DNA from: Chitinophagaceae bacterium UBA4857
GTDB taxonomy: Bacteria; Bacteroidota; Bacteroidia; Chitinophagales; Chitinophagaceae
Direction: 5' to 3'
Length of the DNA: 45,596 nucleotides
Assembly (NCBI GenBank): GCA_002399735.1
Contig: DHEF01000006.1
Location: 1-45,596 of the forward strand
The notes beneath the pieces were generated by a model. The model searched no databases and was not told where the DNA came from. It saw only the letters and a list, made by a program, of their open reading frames with translations. Position numbers and translations under genes: made by a program. Shown here in pieces: positions 14,594 to 23,174 of the stretch (position 1 is its first letter; each line of letters opens with the position of its first letter).

Positions 14594-15649
14594 ATGGATC
14601 TGATTCAATTATCTGTTTTACAACTCACCATACTGCTGTTTGGCGCAGTAGCTATTGGTGCAACACTATACTTTTTTATTAGCGGCCGTATACAGCAAAA
14701 AGCAGTAAACACAAAACTTGAAGCCGAAAGAAAACGTGTAGATGAGTGGAAGAAACGCTATCGTAATGACATGGACCTGCGTGATAAAGAAATTAGTTAT
14801 TTAAAAAAGGAACAACTCAGCATTGAAAACAACGAGACAGTAATTAAACTACAACAGGAAAACGAAAACCTGAAAGAAGAAGTTGATATACTGCAACAAC
14901 TATTGGACGAAAATCAACAATCAGCCACAGAAGAAGTGTATGCAGTTGCTGAACAAGTTACCATACAACATGCTCCTGTTTCAGAAGAGGATAACTATCT
15001 GCAACAATTACAGGCTACACAAAATGGATTAGTTGAACAGAACAATAAAATTACTTCGTTGCTGGAAAATATTGAAACCATTAAACAACAGGAAAACAAA
15101 CAACAGGTAATTATTAAAGAAAAAGAAACGCTTACACACCGTATTGGTGATTTAGAACTGTTGTTAACCAACAAACAAAAGGAGTTGGATAATATGCAGC
15201 ACCAACAAGAAATAACCAAAGAACTATCTGTTCTACTGGACAATGCCAATAAAGAGTTTACACAGCTACAGGAAAAAATTAAAAAGCTTGAATCGCAGGC
15301 GGGTACAGCCTTATTACTAAAAGTAGAACACGAAGATTTAAAAGAAGCTAACTATAAATTACAAAAAGACATTTCGGTACAACTGGCATTGGCACAACAA
15401 AAAGACACTGAGTACCGCAACCTGATGCATGAACTGGCCGCCACAGAACATAAATTAAGTGAAGCCAATTTTGAGCGTCAGCAAATGCAAAAGAAAATTG
15501 CTTACCTGGAAGAAATAAACAACGATATACAAATTATTGGTAACGACAACCAAAACCTGACAGAACAAATTAAACGTATTGGACAACTTGAAAGTATGTT
15601 ACAGGTTGTATCACAGGAACGTGATGAACTGTTAGGAGAAGATAAGTAA
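14594..15649 (+). CDS. Membrane-anchored coiled-coil protein
   Basis: 351 residues: one N-terminal membrane segment (about 10-30) and then an almost continuous Glu/Lys/Gln-rich coiled coil to the C-terminus. Two Gln-rich stretches and heptad-like leucines recur throughout. It resembles a tethered structural rod or scaffold, but no family is recognised. The strong coiled-coil composition would give misleading similarity hits. ATG at 14594 follows a 140-nt gap with no clear promoter. Function unknown. Confidence 0.75.
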   Translation: MDLIQLSVLQLTILLFGAVAIGATLYFFISGRIQQKAVNTKLEAERKRVDEWKKRYRNDMDLRDKEISYLKKEQLSIENNETVIKLQQENENLKEEVDILQQLLDENQQSATEEVYAVAEQVTIQHAPVSEEDNYLQQLQATQNGLVEQNNKITSLLENIETIKQQENKQQVIIKEKETLTHRIGDLELLLTNKQKELDNMQHQQEITKELSVLLDNANKEFTQLQEKIKKLESQAGTALLLKVEHEDLKEANYKLQKDISVQLALAQQKDTEYRNLMHELAATEHKLSEANFERQQMQKKIAYLEEINNDIQIIGNDNQNLTEQIKRIGQLESMLQVVSQERDELLGEDK

Positions 15650-15651
15650 TT

Positions 15652-15690
15652 TGAAGATGTAATAATTTGGTGATTTGGAAATGAGAGTTA
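15652..15690 (+). repeat. AT-rich octamer array after the coiled-coil gene
   Basis: AATAATTTGGTGATTTGGAA followed by ATGAGAGTTA repeats a GATTTGG/AATTTGG word at 8-nt intervals. The same words end repeat copies b, c and h and stand at 38146-38182 and 42150-42190. Confidence 0.5.
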
Positions 15691-15744
15691 GGAAATAATT
15701 TTTTGATTAGTATTTTATTATTGCAATTAAACCAAAGCATTTCA

Positions 15745-16605
15745 TTAGCCCTTTAGCTTTTTCAATTTTACATCGTAATGCGGATAGTCAATATATCCAA
15801 CAGATGGTATGTTTTTTAGCCTCGTCATTTTGCCATCTAATACTTTCAATCCTAGTGTCAAATGTTCCAGATTGGGTAATGATTCAAAAATTGTTGTAGA
15901 CTCAACGTCACCTGTTTTTCTTAGTTCTAATTGCTTGATGCTACGCATTCCTTTTAACGAACTGTAATCATTTAATAATGGGGCTCCATATATATCCAAT
16001 AATCCTAAATTTTGCAGACCTTTAAATATTCCATTTAAAGATATTAATCTTCGGGCTGTATTTATCCTTACAACGGTAAGCTCCTTTAAATTTTCGATGC
16101 CGGTTAAATCTTCAATAAATGTATTATACAAATTAAGGCTTCGCAAAGATTTAAGGCTATCAAGTGTTTTTAAGTTTTTCTCTTTAAAGCCAATAATCGA
16201 TAGACATTCTAACTGTTTACATAAATGAATATTGGTTGCATTTTTGTCAAAATCAAGTGAAAGAGTTTTAAGTTTTGGAAGATTGCTAAAGTCAACTAAA
16301 CTTATAGAAGTATTTATTCTTAGTTCCTCTAGTACTGTCAACTCATTTACAGCAGACAAATCCATTTTCTCTTGTAAAATAAAAAGCCCCTTTATAAAAT
16401 TTACCTGTTTTACAAAATCAATAGATTCATTCTTGTAATACTCACTAGAAATATGTAAACTGGTAATATTGTTACTTATTATATAATCGACTGTTTCCGA
16501 GATTCTTGATGACTCTACTATTAACCTGTCTTCATTCAGCGTTACTTCTGGGTTAAAAATTGGCTTAAAGAATAAAAATTCATCTTTATAATATTGCGGT
16601 GACAT
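15745..16605 (-). CDS. Leucine-rich-repeat protein
   Basis: About ten leucine-rich repeats of roughly 22-24 residues, such as LTVLEELRINTSISLVDFSN, LPKLKTLSLDFDKNATNIHL and LDSLKSLRSLNLYNTFIEDL, similar to the internalin/disease-resistance style of bacterial LRR. There is no signal peptide, so it is probably cytoplasmic and acts in protein binding. The open frame begins with TTG at 16716, but its first ~22 residues are encoded by the dispersed repeat copy d. ATG at 16603-16605 (MSPQYYKDEF) is therefore preferred, giving 286 residues. Function unknown. Confidence 0.7.
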   Translation of the reverse strand: MSPQYYKDEFLFFKPIFNPEVTLNEDRLIVESSRISETVDYIISNNITSLHISSEYYKNESIDFVKQVNFIKGLFILQEKMDLSAVNELTVLEELRINTSISLVDFSNLPKLKTLSLDFDKNATNIHLCKQLECLSIIGFKEKNLKTLDSLKSLRSLNLYNTFIEDLTGIENLKELTVVRINTARRLISLNGIFKGLQNLGLLDIYGAPLLNDYSSLKGMRSIKQLELRKTGDVESTTIFESLPNLEHLTLGLKVLDGKMTRLKNIPSVGYIDYPHYDVKLKKLKG

Positions 16606-16650
16606 AGGCTCAATAATAATTCGCTGTGAAGATTTGCCAATGAAGTTTAC

Positions 16651-16797
16651 ACTTACACAATGCCCAATAACATTACCGGAACGTACCACCGACAAGTCGG
16701 GGTGCACCTTGCACAATGGTGAGTAATGTTACAGGTGCACAAGTGAGTGACACAACAGACGATGATAGTAGCAATACAGCCCGTAACAAAAAAAATT
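16651..16797 (-). repeat. Dispersed intergenic element, copy d (type II)
   Basis: Read on the minus strand: TTTTTTTTGTTACGGGCTGT, then ATCATCGTCTGTTGTGTCAC, an 8-bp stem GTGCACCT/AGGTGCAC (16740-16733 with 16709-16702), the hairpin CCGAC-TT-GTCGG, and GTTATTGGGCATTGTGTAAG. It sits between porP (ending at 16796) and the LRR gene, and overlaps the 5' extension of the LRR reading frame. Confidence 0.75.
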
Positions 16798-17812
16798 AAA
16801 ACCTGGGGCAGTTTAACTTGCGCATATTGGGATCAACGTATTTACGAATGTAAATAAGCGATACTTCTACACCGCCACGGGTGTTAGATGCTGCTTTTAA
16901 TTTAGAGATATTTAAATCGTAAGAAGCGCCAAAACGAAACTCGCCAAACTCCAGGCCCATATAAGGTATAACAGCATCGCCAAAACGATACCAGCTACCT
17001 AAGTATACATTGGTTGGGTTATCATCATCGTTATTTACATTAACCGATACTGCACCACCCAGTGTTGTATTGCTGGCCTTGGCCTGCATACTATGGTTGG
17101 CGGCCAAATGCAAATAGTTATAGGAACTGCCTAGCGGTATTTTACCACCGGCCTGTATTGTTGTACGCGGACTTAAAAGAAAGTTTGCTCCTTTGAAACT
17201 TTCTTTAGGCCGGTTAATATGATACATGGATGCGCCTAAATAAAAATTATTATACCCATCGGTACTACCATTGTAAAACACACCGGCATTCAAGTCAAAA
17301 TATTGTAAATTCTGATTGCCGCTGGTAAATAAGTCTTGTGTAGCACCGGTAAAACCAAAAGGTGTAAGCATATCTTCAAACTTCAAACGGCTTGCATCCA
17401 GTCTTTTATTGGTGTACATACCCTGGAAACCGGCTCCAATCTGGTGATTAAAATTTTCGTCTAAACTTTTATGATACGCTACCGATAAGCCCACATGGTT
17501 AGTAACCAATACCCCATCACCGGCTTTATCGCTAAAGCCAATAAGGCCTACACCAAACTGGTCACCTTCCGGAATTCGGTTTTGTAAAATGCCCATATCG
17601 GCCGATACGGTATAGGTATTAAATGCGTTGCTGATAGACGGCCACTGATTACGATAATTTCCTGCTACACGAATTACACCATCAAACTTTCCGGTAAGGG
17701 CGGGATTAAGGGTTAAGGGAGAAGCAAAAAACTGCGAAAAATTAGGATCCTGCGCCTTGCCCACAACTACCAATGCAACACACCCAAAAACAGTTAATAT
17801 TATTTTCTTCAT
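16796..17812 (-). CDS. PorP/SprF-family type IX secretion membrane protein
   Basis: Outer-membrane protein related to PorP/SprF, which takes part in type IX secretion and attaches SprB-like adhesins during gliding. The signal peptide (MKKIILTVFGCVALVVVGKA) is followed by the family core QDPNFSQFFASPLTLNPALTGKFDGVIRV and repeated glycine/aromatic beta-strand segments (NFYLGASMYHINRPKESF, NVYLGSWYRFGDAVIPYMGL). 338 residues is usual. It is monocistronic here: repeat d begins right at its stop. In many Bacteroidota such paralogues sit beside large CHU_C proteins. The closest candidate here is the lamin-tail protein at 12756, which is on the other strand and not adjacent. Confidence 0.92.
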   Translation of the reverse strand: MKKIILTVFGCVALVVVGKAQDPNFSQFFASPLTLNPALTGKFDGVIRVAGNYRNQWPSISNAFNTYTVSADMGILQNRIPEGDQFGVGLIGFSDKAGDGVLVTNHVGLSVAYHKSLDENFNHQIGAGFQGMYTNKRLDASRLKFEDMLTPFGFTGATQDLFTSGNQNLQYFDLNAGVFYNGSTDGYNNFYLGASMYHINRPKESFKGANFLLSPRTTIQAGGKIPLGSSYNYLHLAANHSMQAKASNTTLGGAVSVNVNNDDDNPTNVYLGSWYRFGDAVIPYMGLEFGEFRFGASYDLNISKLKAASNTRGGVEVSLIYIRKYVDPNMRKLNCPRF

Positions 17813-17987
17813 CTAAGCAATAAGTTTATCTCATTAAGACAGTAACAAAGCCCAAAACGTGGCTTATGTATTAAACGCTGTAAAATAGGCAAAATTGTAA
17901 ACCCAAACAACCGATTGGAAAAATACAACTTTTTAAAACAGCATTCGCCTATTCCAGATTATTGCTAAAAACTTAACAAATTGAGGA

Positions 17988-18069
17988 TTTTTTTTGTTAA
18001 CCAGCTCCAGTTCCCTGATTGGGCTGACGTTGCGACGCTCCGTTCGGGGTTCTGTTCGCTAATCAGCAG
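17988..18069 (+). repeat. Dispersed intergenic element, copy e (type I) in the 17813-18214 gap
   Basis: TTTTTTTGTTAACCAGCTCC, then TTCCCTGATTGGGCTGACGT and TGCGACGCTCCGTTCGGGGT with TCTGTTCGCTAATCAGC. The same order occurs at 27589-27671, 36976-37080 and 41900-41975. The rest of the gap (18080-18205) is low-complexity words (GACAATTGACAAAATTGAAA, CATGAACTATTAACAATG) without a gene. Confidence 0.75.
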
Positions 18070-18214
18070 AGGAAGTCGGAGAGTCAGGAAGTCCGTGAGT
18101 CCGCAAGACTGAATTGACAATGGACAAGTGACAATTGACAAAATTGAAATTCACTATTCACTACTGATTGCTCACCTCACCATGAACTATTAACAATGAA
18201 CCATTAACCAAGCA

Positions 18215-18955
18215 CTACAAACCTAAAATCTCTTTCAGCCTGGCATAACCACTACGGCTTACCGGCACACGGCTGCCATTGCGTAATAAGGCAATATGGC
18301 TGTCTTTTTCGTAAGGTTCAATACGGGTTATTTCCTGCAGGTTTATCATATACGACCGGTGACAACGGGCAAACTCCTGCGTGGGTAGTATTTGCTCAAA
18401 ATGTGCCATGGTTTTATTTTTTAAAAAGGCGCCTTCACGAGTATGTACTTTTACAAAATTATCGGCGGCTTCCAGGTAAAACACATCCTGTGTAGGTATA
18501 ATTTTTATTTTGGTGCCGGTTTTTACCACAATACGCTGGCTTTGTGCCGGTGTTTGCGATGCTGCGTCCAATAATCCGGGCATATTTAAGGCCGTGCGTC
18601 CGGCCTGTTGTTCCTGCCATTTATTAATAGCGGTGGCAAACCTTTCCTTACTAAACGGTTTTAATAAATAATCAACAGCGTTGGCTTCAAAAGCTTTAAT
18701 AGCGTACTCATCAAAGGCCGTGGCAAATATTACCGAAGGCGGTTCATCTACCAGTTCCAGCATTTCAAATCCATTTATTTTAGGCATCTGCACATCTAGA
18801 AAAATTAAATCGGGCTGGTGTTCCTGAATAGCCTTCACTCCTTCAAACCCGTCGCCACAGGTAGCCATTACCTGCAACTGCGGAAAATCTTTTATAAACT
18901 CTACCACTACACTGCGTGCCAATGGTTCATCATCTATAATTACAACTTTATGCAT
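18215..18955 (-). CDS. LytTR-family response regulator
   Basis: Two-component regulator: receiver domain (1-120) with the acidic pair DDE (8-10) and phospho-acceptor Asp54 in LIFLDVQMPK, then a LytTR DNA-binding domain (about 145-246; NFVKVHTREGAFLKNKTMAH, FARCHRSYMINLQEITRIEP). 246 residues. It is the last gene of a likely operon LiaF-like / DUF4288 / LytS-like kinase / regulator, 23 nt after the kinase, so these two are the cognate pair. LytTR regulators bind direct-repeat sites; none was identified. Confidence 0.93.
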   Translation of the reverse strand: MHKVVIIDDEPLARSVVVEFIKDFPQLQVMATCGDGFEGVKAIQEHQPDLIFLDVQMPKINGFEMLELVDEPPSVIFATAFDEYAIKAFEANAVDYLLKPFSKERFATAINKWQEQQAGRTALNMPGLLDAASQTPAQSQRIVVKTGTKIKIIPTQDVFYLEAADNFVKVHTREGAFLKNKTMAHFEQILPTQEFARCHRSYMINLQEITRIEPYEKDSHIALLRNGSRVPVSRSGYARLKEILGL

Positions 18956-18978
18956 GCGTAAATTTAATTAGTTATTGG

Positions 18979-20031
18979 TTAAGTTATATCGGGCTGTATT
19001 TGTGGTACCGTTACCACGGTAGTAAATATATTTTTACTGCCCGATGTGCTTAATAAATCGTTACGGCCAAAAAGTAAATACAACCTGCGTTGTACCGATG
19101 ATAAACCAAAGCCCGTACCCTTACGTGGCGATGCTGTATCCGGGTCGTATGGGTTTTGTATGGTTATTTGTAACTGCCCATCTACATTGCTTGCTTTTAG
19201 TAAAATATTGGCCGGGCCTAAAGTATCGTACAAGCCAAATTTGATAGCGTTTTCAACCACCGGTTGTAATATTAAAGCCGGTAATTTCATCTCGCTTGTA
19301 TCATCATCACATTCAATAGTTGTAATAAGCCGGTCGCCGAAACGCACTTTTTCTATACTTAAATAACGCCCTAAATGTTCCAGTTCTTCCTGTAAGCCAA
19401 TCCATTTATTTTCACTACTGCTTACGTTGTTGCGTAAAAAAGCCGATAACTGTAATACCATGTTTCTTGCCTCGCTTGGATCAATGCTAATTAATGCATT
19501 AATGGAGTTAAGGCTATTGAATAAAAAGTGGGGTTGTAATTGCTGGCGCAATTTGTATAACTCCGCATCACGGGAGAGTTTTTCCGCATCTTTTTTACGT
19601 TGTTCATTTTGTTGCTGCTCCTGCAAGCTGTACCAGATAACGCCCAGCATAGCTGCTATTATTAAAACTAAAAAGCCGGTACTACCGCGTATGATTAACG
19701 ACTGTTGTAAAAAAAATGAATAGCCGGGAACTTCATTCAAAAAAAAGTTTAATACAAACTTGCTAAAGTACACCCATATTATACTTAACACAATACAAAG
19801 TATTATCATATTGCTATACCGGCTGGCACCCGCATTATAATAACGCAACATGCCTACAATTAAAATGCAGGCCCATAACAATAAAAAATTACTGATAGCA
19901 CTATCAGTAACGGCAGTTTTCATCGGCAGGCCAAACCAATACAATATCAATGCATGATCGGCTAATAAAATTAACCAGCATGCGCCTAATATAATAAATA
20001 GTTTTTTTACCGAAAACAAACTTACCTGCAT
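18979..20031 (-). CDS. LytS-like membrane sensor histidine kinase
   Basis: Four membrane segments (about 8-30, 45-62, 73-97 and 115-135), then the short His_kinase (PF06580-type) module QLQPHFLFNSLNSINALI with phospho-acceptor His168, and an ATP-binding region with PALILQPVVENAIKFGL (N-box) and GTGFGLSSVQRRL (G-box). There is no PAS or large extracytoplasmic domain, so it probably senses a membrane-proximal cue. It precedes the LytTR regulator by 23 nt and follows DUF4288 by 14 nt. Confidence 0.93.
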   Translation of the reverse strand: MQVSLFSVKKLFIILGACWLILLADHALILYWFGLPMKTAVTDSAISNFLLLWACILIVGMLRYYNAGASRYSNMIILCIVLSIIWVYFSKFVLNFFLNEVPGYSFFLQQSLIIRGSTGFLVLIIAAMLGVIWYSLQEQQQNEQRKKDAEKLSRDAELYKLRQQLQPHFLFNSLNSINALISIDPSEARNMVLQLSAFLRNNVSSSENKWIGLQEELEHLGRYLSIEKVRFGDRLITTIECDDDTSEMKLPALILQPVVENAIKFGLYDTLGPANILLKASNVDGQLQITIQNPYDPDTASPRKGTGFGLSSVQRRLYLLFGRNDLLSTSGSKNIFTTVVTVPQIQPDIT

Positions 20032-20045
20032 TACGTATTTACTTT

Positions 20046-20393
20046 TTACAAGGGTAAATTAATAGTATCCGTTAATTGTTCGTGGCGGCGGCGTAAGGTT
20101 AACATATATGCTTCGGCATTATCCTGTTCTTCTATGCGAGTGTAAAGTTCCATGCCATCGTTTATATGTTGTAACGGGTTTAATTCGGTTACATGCATAA
20201 ACTGCCACTGTACCAACTGTAAGTGTTGGTTATAAAAGAAGTCTTCGCCTTTATGGCCTATTTCAGTTGCTTTTTGTAAAGCATTACTTATATGCGGTGC
20301 TTGTATTAAACGCAACTGTTCTTCAAACTGCGCCGTATGATTACCGGTGCCGGTAATAATGCGATAAACAATTTTGGCCGTAAACCATTGCAT
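20046..20393 (-). CDS. DUF4288-like small protein
   Basis: 115 residues starting MQWFTAKIVYRIITGTGNHT, with conserved features of DUF4288 (W-F-x-A-K-I/L-V-F/Y-R-I at the start, an acidic/aromatic strand EDFFYNQHLQLVQWQFMHVTEL in the middle). Cytoplasmic, function unknown. The frame extends to a TTG at 20420, but ATG 20391-20393 matches the domain edge. Co-operonic with a LiaF-like membrane protein upstream and a sensor kinase downstream, suggesting a stress-response role. Confidence 0.75.
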   Translation of the reverse strand: MQWFTAKIVYRIITGTGNHTAQFEEQLRLIQAPHISNALQKATEIGHKGEDFFYNQHLQLVQWQFMHVTELNPLQHINDGMELYTRIEEQDNAEAYMLTLRRRHEQLTDTINLPL

Positions 20394-20440
20394 AATGTTA
20401 ATTTTAGAGGGATTGAACAAATACAGTAAAAGCTACTGTA

Positions 20441-21247
20441 TTAGTAGCTTTTAATTTCGATACCGCCAAACAGTACCGTACCTTTTATAATAAGTGTTTT
20501 AGCTTGTACATCACTGTTCAAAAGCATTTTACGTTTGTCTGATATACCACCAAAAATAGTAGTAGCTTCTGAACGTATTACCCAATTGGATGGAATAACC
20601 AAGGTGCAGCCTCCAAATATAGCGGTTACCTCCAGCTCGCAGCGGCCTTGTATGTCCGATTGTGTTAGGTCAATGTCTGAGCCCCCGAATACATTGGTAA
20701 CCTCGCCGCCTTTAAAGTTTTTTGATAGTACAATTTTTTTATCGCTTCCAAAAATAGAAGTACTGTCAATGTAATCGTCTTCACTTTCTGAAACAAAGGT
20801 ACTATCTCCCAAAGGTATATCACCATATTCGGTGGGTGTATGGCTGATAGTGCTACGGGAGCTTAGGCGTTTTTTTTTACCGGATGATTGTGTAATAAAA
20901 TACACGCCCACTAGAATTATTATAATAGGCCAAAAGTTAAAGCCATATCCATACGACCTTAATAAATCCTTAGTTAAAAAGATACTGCCAATGGCAATAA
21001 GTATAATCCAGGCAGACCCTCTAAAATTTTCTTTAAAACCAATAAACAATCCTATTCCAATCAATATCCACTCCCAGGTAAATAGCCACCGGGGAAACTG
21101 AACATTAAGGTTAGTTTTTAAAAAGGCAAAAACACCAAAAACCAGTAAAAAAGCACCTAACCAAACATGATTGCCATATTGTTTAGACGAATTACCACCT
21201 CTGTTATCCATTCCTTGGTTGCCGGATGTATTTTTATATTCGTTCAT
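20441..21247 (-). CDS. LiaF-like cell-envelope stress membrane protein
   Basis: 268 residues: four membrane segments (about 28-46, 52-70, 74-90 and 103-120, the DUF5668/LiaF transmembrane layout), then a soluble beta-rich C-terminus with repeated IFGG strands (VFGGSDIDLTQSDIQG, AIFGGCTLVIPSNW, TIFGGISDKRK, LFGGIEIK), as in the LiaF C-terminal domain (cell wall-active antibiotics response). In Firmicutes LiaF holds the LiaRS kinase off. Here it heads an operon with a LytS/LytTR pair instead, so the same control principle may be reused. That role is inferred. Confidence 0.85.
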   Translation of the reverse strand: MNEYKNTSGNQGMDNRGGNSSKQYGNHVWLGAFLLVFGVFAFLKTNLNVQFPRWLFTWEWILIGIGLFIGFKENFRGSAWIILIAIGSIFLTKDLLRSYGYGFNFWPIIIILVGVYFITQSSGKKKRLSSRSTISHTPTEYGDIPLGDSTFVSESEDDYIDSTSIFGSDKKIVLSKNFKGGEVTNVFGGSDIDLTQSDIQGRCELEVTAIFGGCTLVIPSNWVIRSEATTIFGGISDKRKMLLNSDVQAKTLIIKGTVLFGGIEIKSY

Positions 21248-21263
21248 CGTTTGTAATTTTAAT

Positions 21264-21294
21264 CGAAAGTAGTGCAGTCATGCTTGTTATACAA
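21264..21294 (-). promoter_or_regulatory. Putative promoter of the LiaF-like operon
   Basis: On the minus strand TTG (21294-21292), a 20-nt spacer and TACTTTCG (21271-21264), one mismatch from TAnnTTTG, ending 16 nt before the ATG at 21247. Confidence 0.45.
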
Positions 21295-21399
21295 CACCTT
21301 ACATACCTATATACCCGAAAAAAGGGTGAATGGGAATATTTATAGGGCGAATGACGAATGTAATTTCAGACATGGGGCAAATAACATTCGTTTACGCAT

Positions 21400-23061
21400 C
21401 TAGTTAATAAAAGTAAAGCTGTCTCCATCAAACAATCCCAGGTCGCTTAGTTTAATATGGGGTATTACCAGTAGTGCCATAAATGATAATGTCATAAACG
21501 GCGAAGCCAGTTTACTACCCAAGACTTTGGAAGCATTATCAATGGCGGCATATTGTTCACCCACCACATATCCATCTTGGATACTCATCAATCCCGCAAC
21601 GGGTAACTGTACCACCATGTTTTGCTCTGCTTCTTGTTCCGTAGCCGGTGCGTATAAACTAACCCCGCCTTCTGCCGCAATTACAAGATTTACTGCTTTG
21701 GTCATACTCTCGTCATCTACACCAACCACTACAATATTGTGGCTGTCATGTGCTACAGATGATGCAATAGCACCTTTAGTAAAACCAAAATTTTTTATAA
21801 AGGCCGTAACAACGCTGGCTTCGTTATACCTGTTTACTACCGCAATTTTTAATACATCTGTTTCAATATTACTTACATAATAACCGTTGTGAACCGTTGG
21901 TGTATAGCTGAGTTTATTGGTTATTAGCTGACCATCCAACGCTTCTATTACGGCAATTTTTTCCTGTATTTCGGTAACAGCTATGGCAAAGTCGGCAGGC
22001 TGTTTTGGTTTGCAATTAAAATTATTAATAGGCGCAGCTTGCATTGCTTCGCTATTATTAATTAAAGTAGTTCCCTTATCAGCAACCAACACACCGTTGA
22101 TATAGGTTTGTAAAATGTCAAACTGTTTCAGGTCTTTGGCAATAATAAAATCAGCCGCATCACCGGGTTGTAATAAACCCACATCCAGTTTATAATGCTT
22201 TACCGGATTAATACAAGCAGCTTGTAACACTTTAAAAACATCAATGCCATAGGCTACTGCTCTTGCACATAACTGGTTTATATGGCCAATTATTAAACTA
22301 TCCGGATGTTTATCATCACTGCAAAACATCATGTTTGCATAATGTTCGTGCATAAGCGGCACCAGTGCATCAAAATTTTTTGCCGCACTTCCTTCACGTA
22401 TTAAAATCTTCATACCGTATTGCAGTTTATCCAGTGCTTCCTCGGCTGTAAAACATTCATGATCGGTTGATATACCGGCATCAATATATTGTTTGGCCAC
22501 ATCGCCACGCAAACCCGGTGCATGACCATCCACAGGTTTGTTTGCCGCATGTGCCGCTTTTATTTTGGCCATCACTTGCTCATCATTGTACAAAACCCCG
22601 GGAAAGTTCATCATTTCACTCAGGTATTTAATCTCATCACGTGCCAATAAAGCTGCAACCGCATCCGCATCAATAGTAGCACCCGCAGTTTCAAATGTTG
22701 TAGCGGGTACACAACTGGGTGCGCCGAAATTAAATTTAAAGTTTACCGTTTTGCCATTGTCTATCATAAAGTTTACGCCGTTTATACCGCAAACATTGGC
22801 TATTTCGTGCGGATCGCTGATGGTGGCAACTGTACCATGTACTACTGCCAGTCTTGCAAACTCTGACGGTATTAACATAGAACTTTCTATATGTACGTGG
22901 CTATCAATAAATCCCGGTAAAATATATCCTTCATTTCCCTCCGACAGTACATCAAGCGGTTGTATAGTTTCAATTTTCCCCTGACTAACCGTTACTGTTG
23001 CCGGATAAATTTTTTGCTGAACCATATCTACAAACCTGCCTGTTACTGAAAATGAAGTCAT
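21400..23061 (-). CDS. ade: Adenine deaminase (Ade family)
   Basis: Amidohydrolase releasing ammonia from adenine to form hypoxanthine in purine salvage. The metal-binding strand GFIDSHVHIESSM (50-62) holds His55 and His57. VDGHAPGL and the MMFCSDDKHPDSL segment are further metal/substrate motifs. The C-terminal part (about 390-553, with VVVGVDDESM and EGGVSLYA) is the adenine-deaminase-specific domain. 553 residues is normal. It stands alone, divergent from 23175. Confidence 0.93.
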   Translation of the reverse strand: MTSFSVTGRFVDMVQQKIYPATVTVSQGKIETIQPLDVLSEGNEGYILPGFIDSHVHIESSMLIPSEFARLAVVHGTVATISDPHEIANVCGINGVNFMIDNGKTVNFKFNFGAPSCVPATTFETAGATIDADAVAALLARDEIKYLSEMMNFPGVLYNDEQVMAKIKAAHAANKPVDGHAPGLRGDVAKQYIDAGISTDHECFTAEEALDKLQYGMKILIREGSAAKNFDALVPLMHEHYANMMFCSDDKHPDSLIIGHINQLCARAVAYGIDVFKVLQAACINPVKHYKLDVGLLQPGDAADFIIAKDLKQFDILQTYINGVLVADKGTTLINNSEAMQAAPINNFNCKPKQPADFAIAVTEIQEKIAVIEALDGQLITNKLSYTPTVHNGYYVSNIETDVLKIAVVNRYNEASVVTAFIKNFGFTKGAIASSVAHDSHNIVVVGVDDESMTKAVNLVIAAEGGVSLYAPATEQEAEQNMVVQLPVAGLMSIQDGYVVGEQYAAIDNASKVLGSKLASPFMTLSFMALLVIPHIKLSDLGLFDGDSFTFIN

Positions 23062-23174
23062 GTTATTTATTTTTTACAAGAATATTGCTAAGATAAAACA
23101 GTAGTATTAAATATAATAGTGCTAATTTTTTTAAGCCGTTGTTAGCTGTTAACTTTAAGTATAAAATTTATGCG

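Noticed and set aside
16605..16716. TTG 16716 as the start of the LRR gene
   Set aside because: Its first codons are encoded by repeat d and have no sign of being protein sequence; the ATG at 16603-16605 is preferred.
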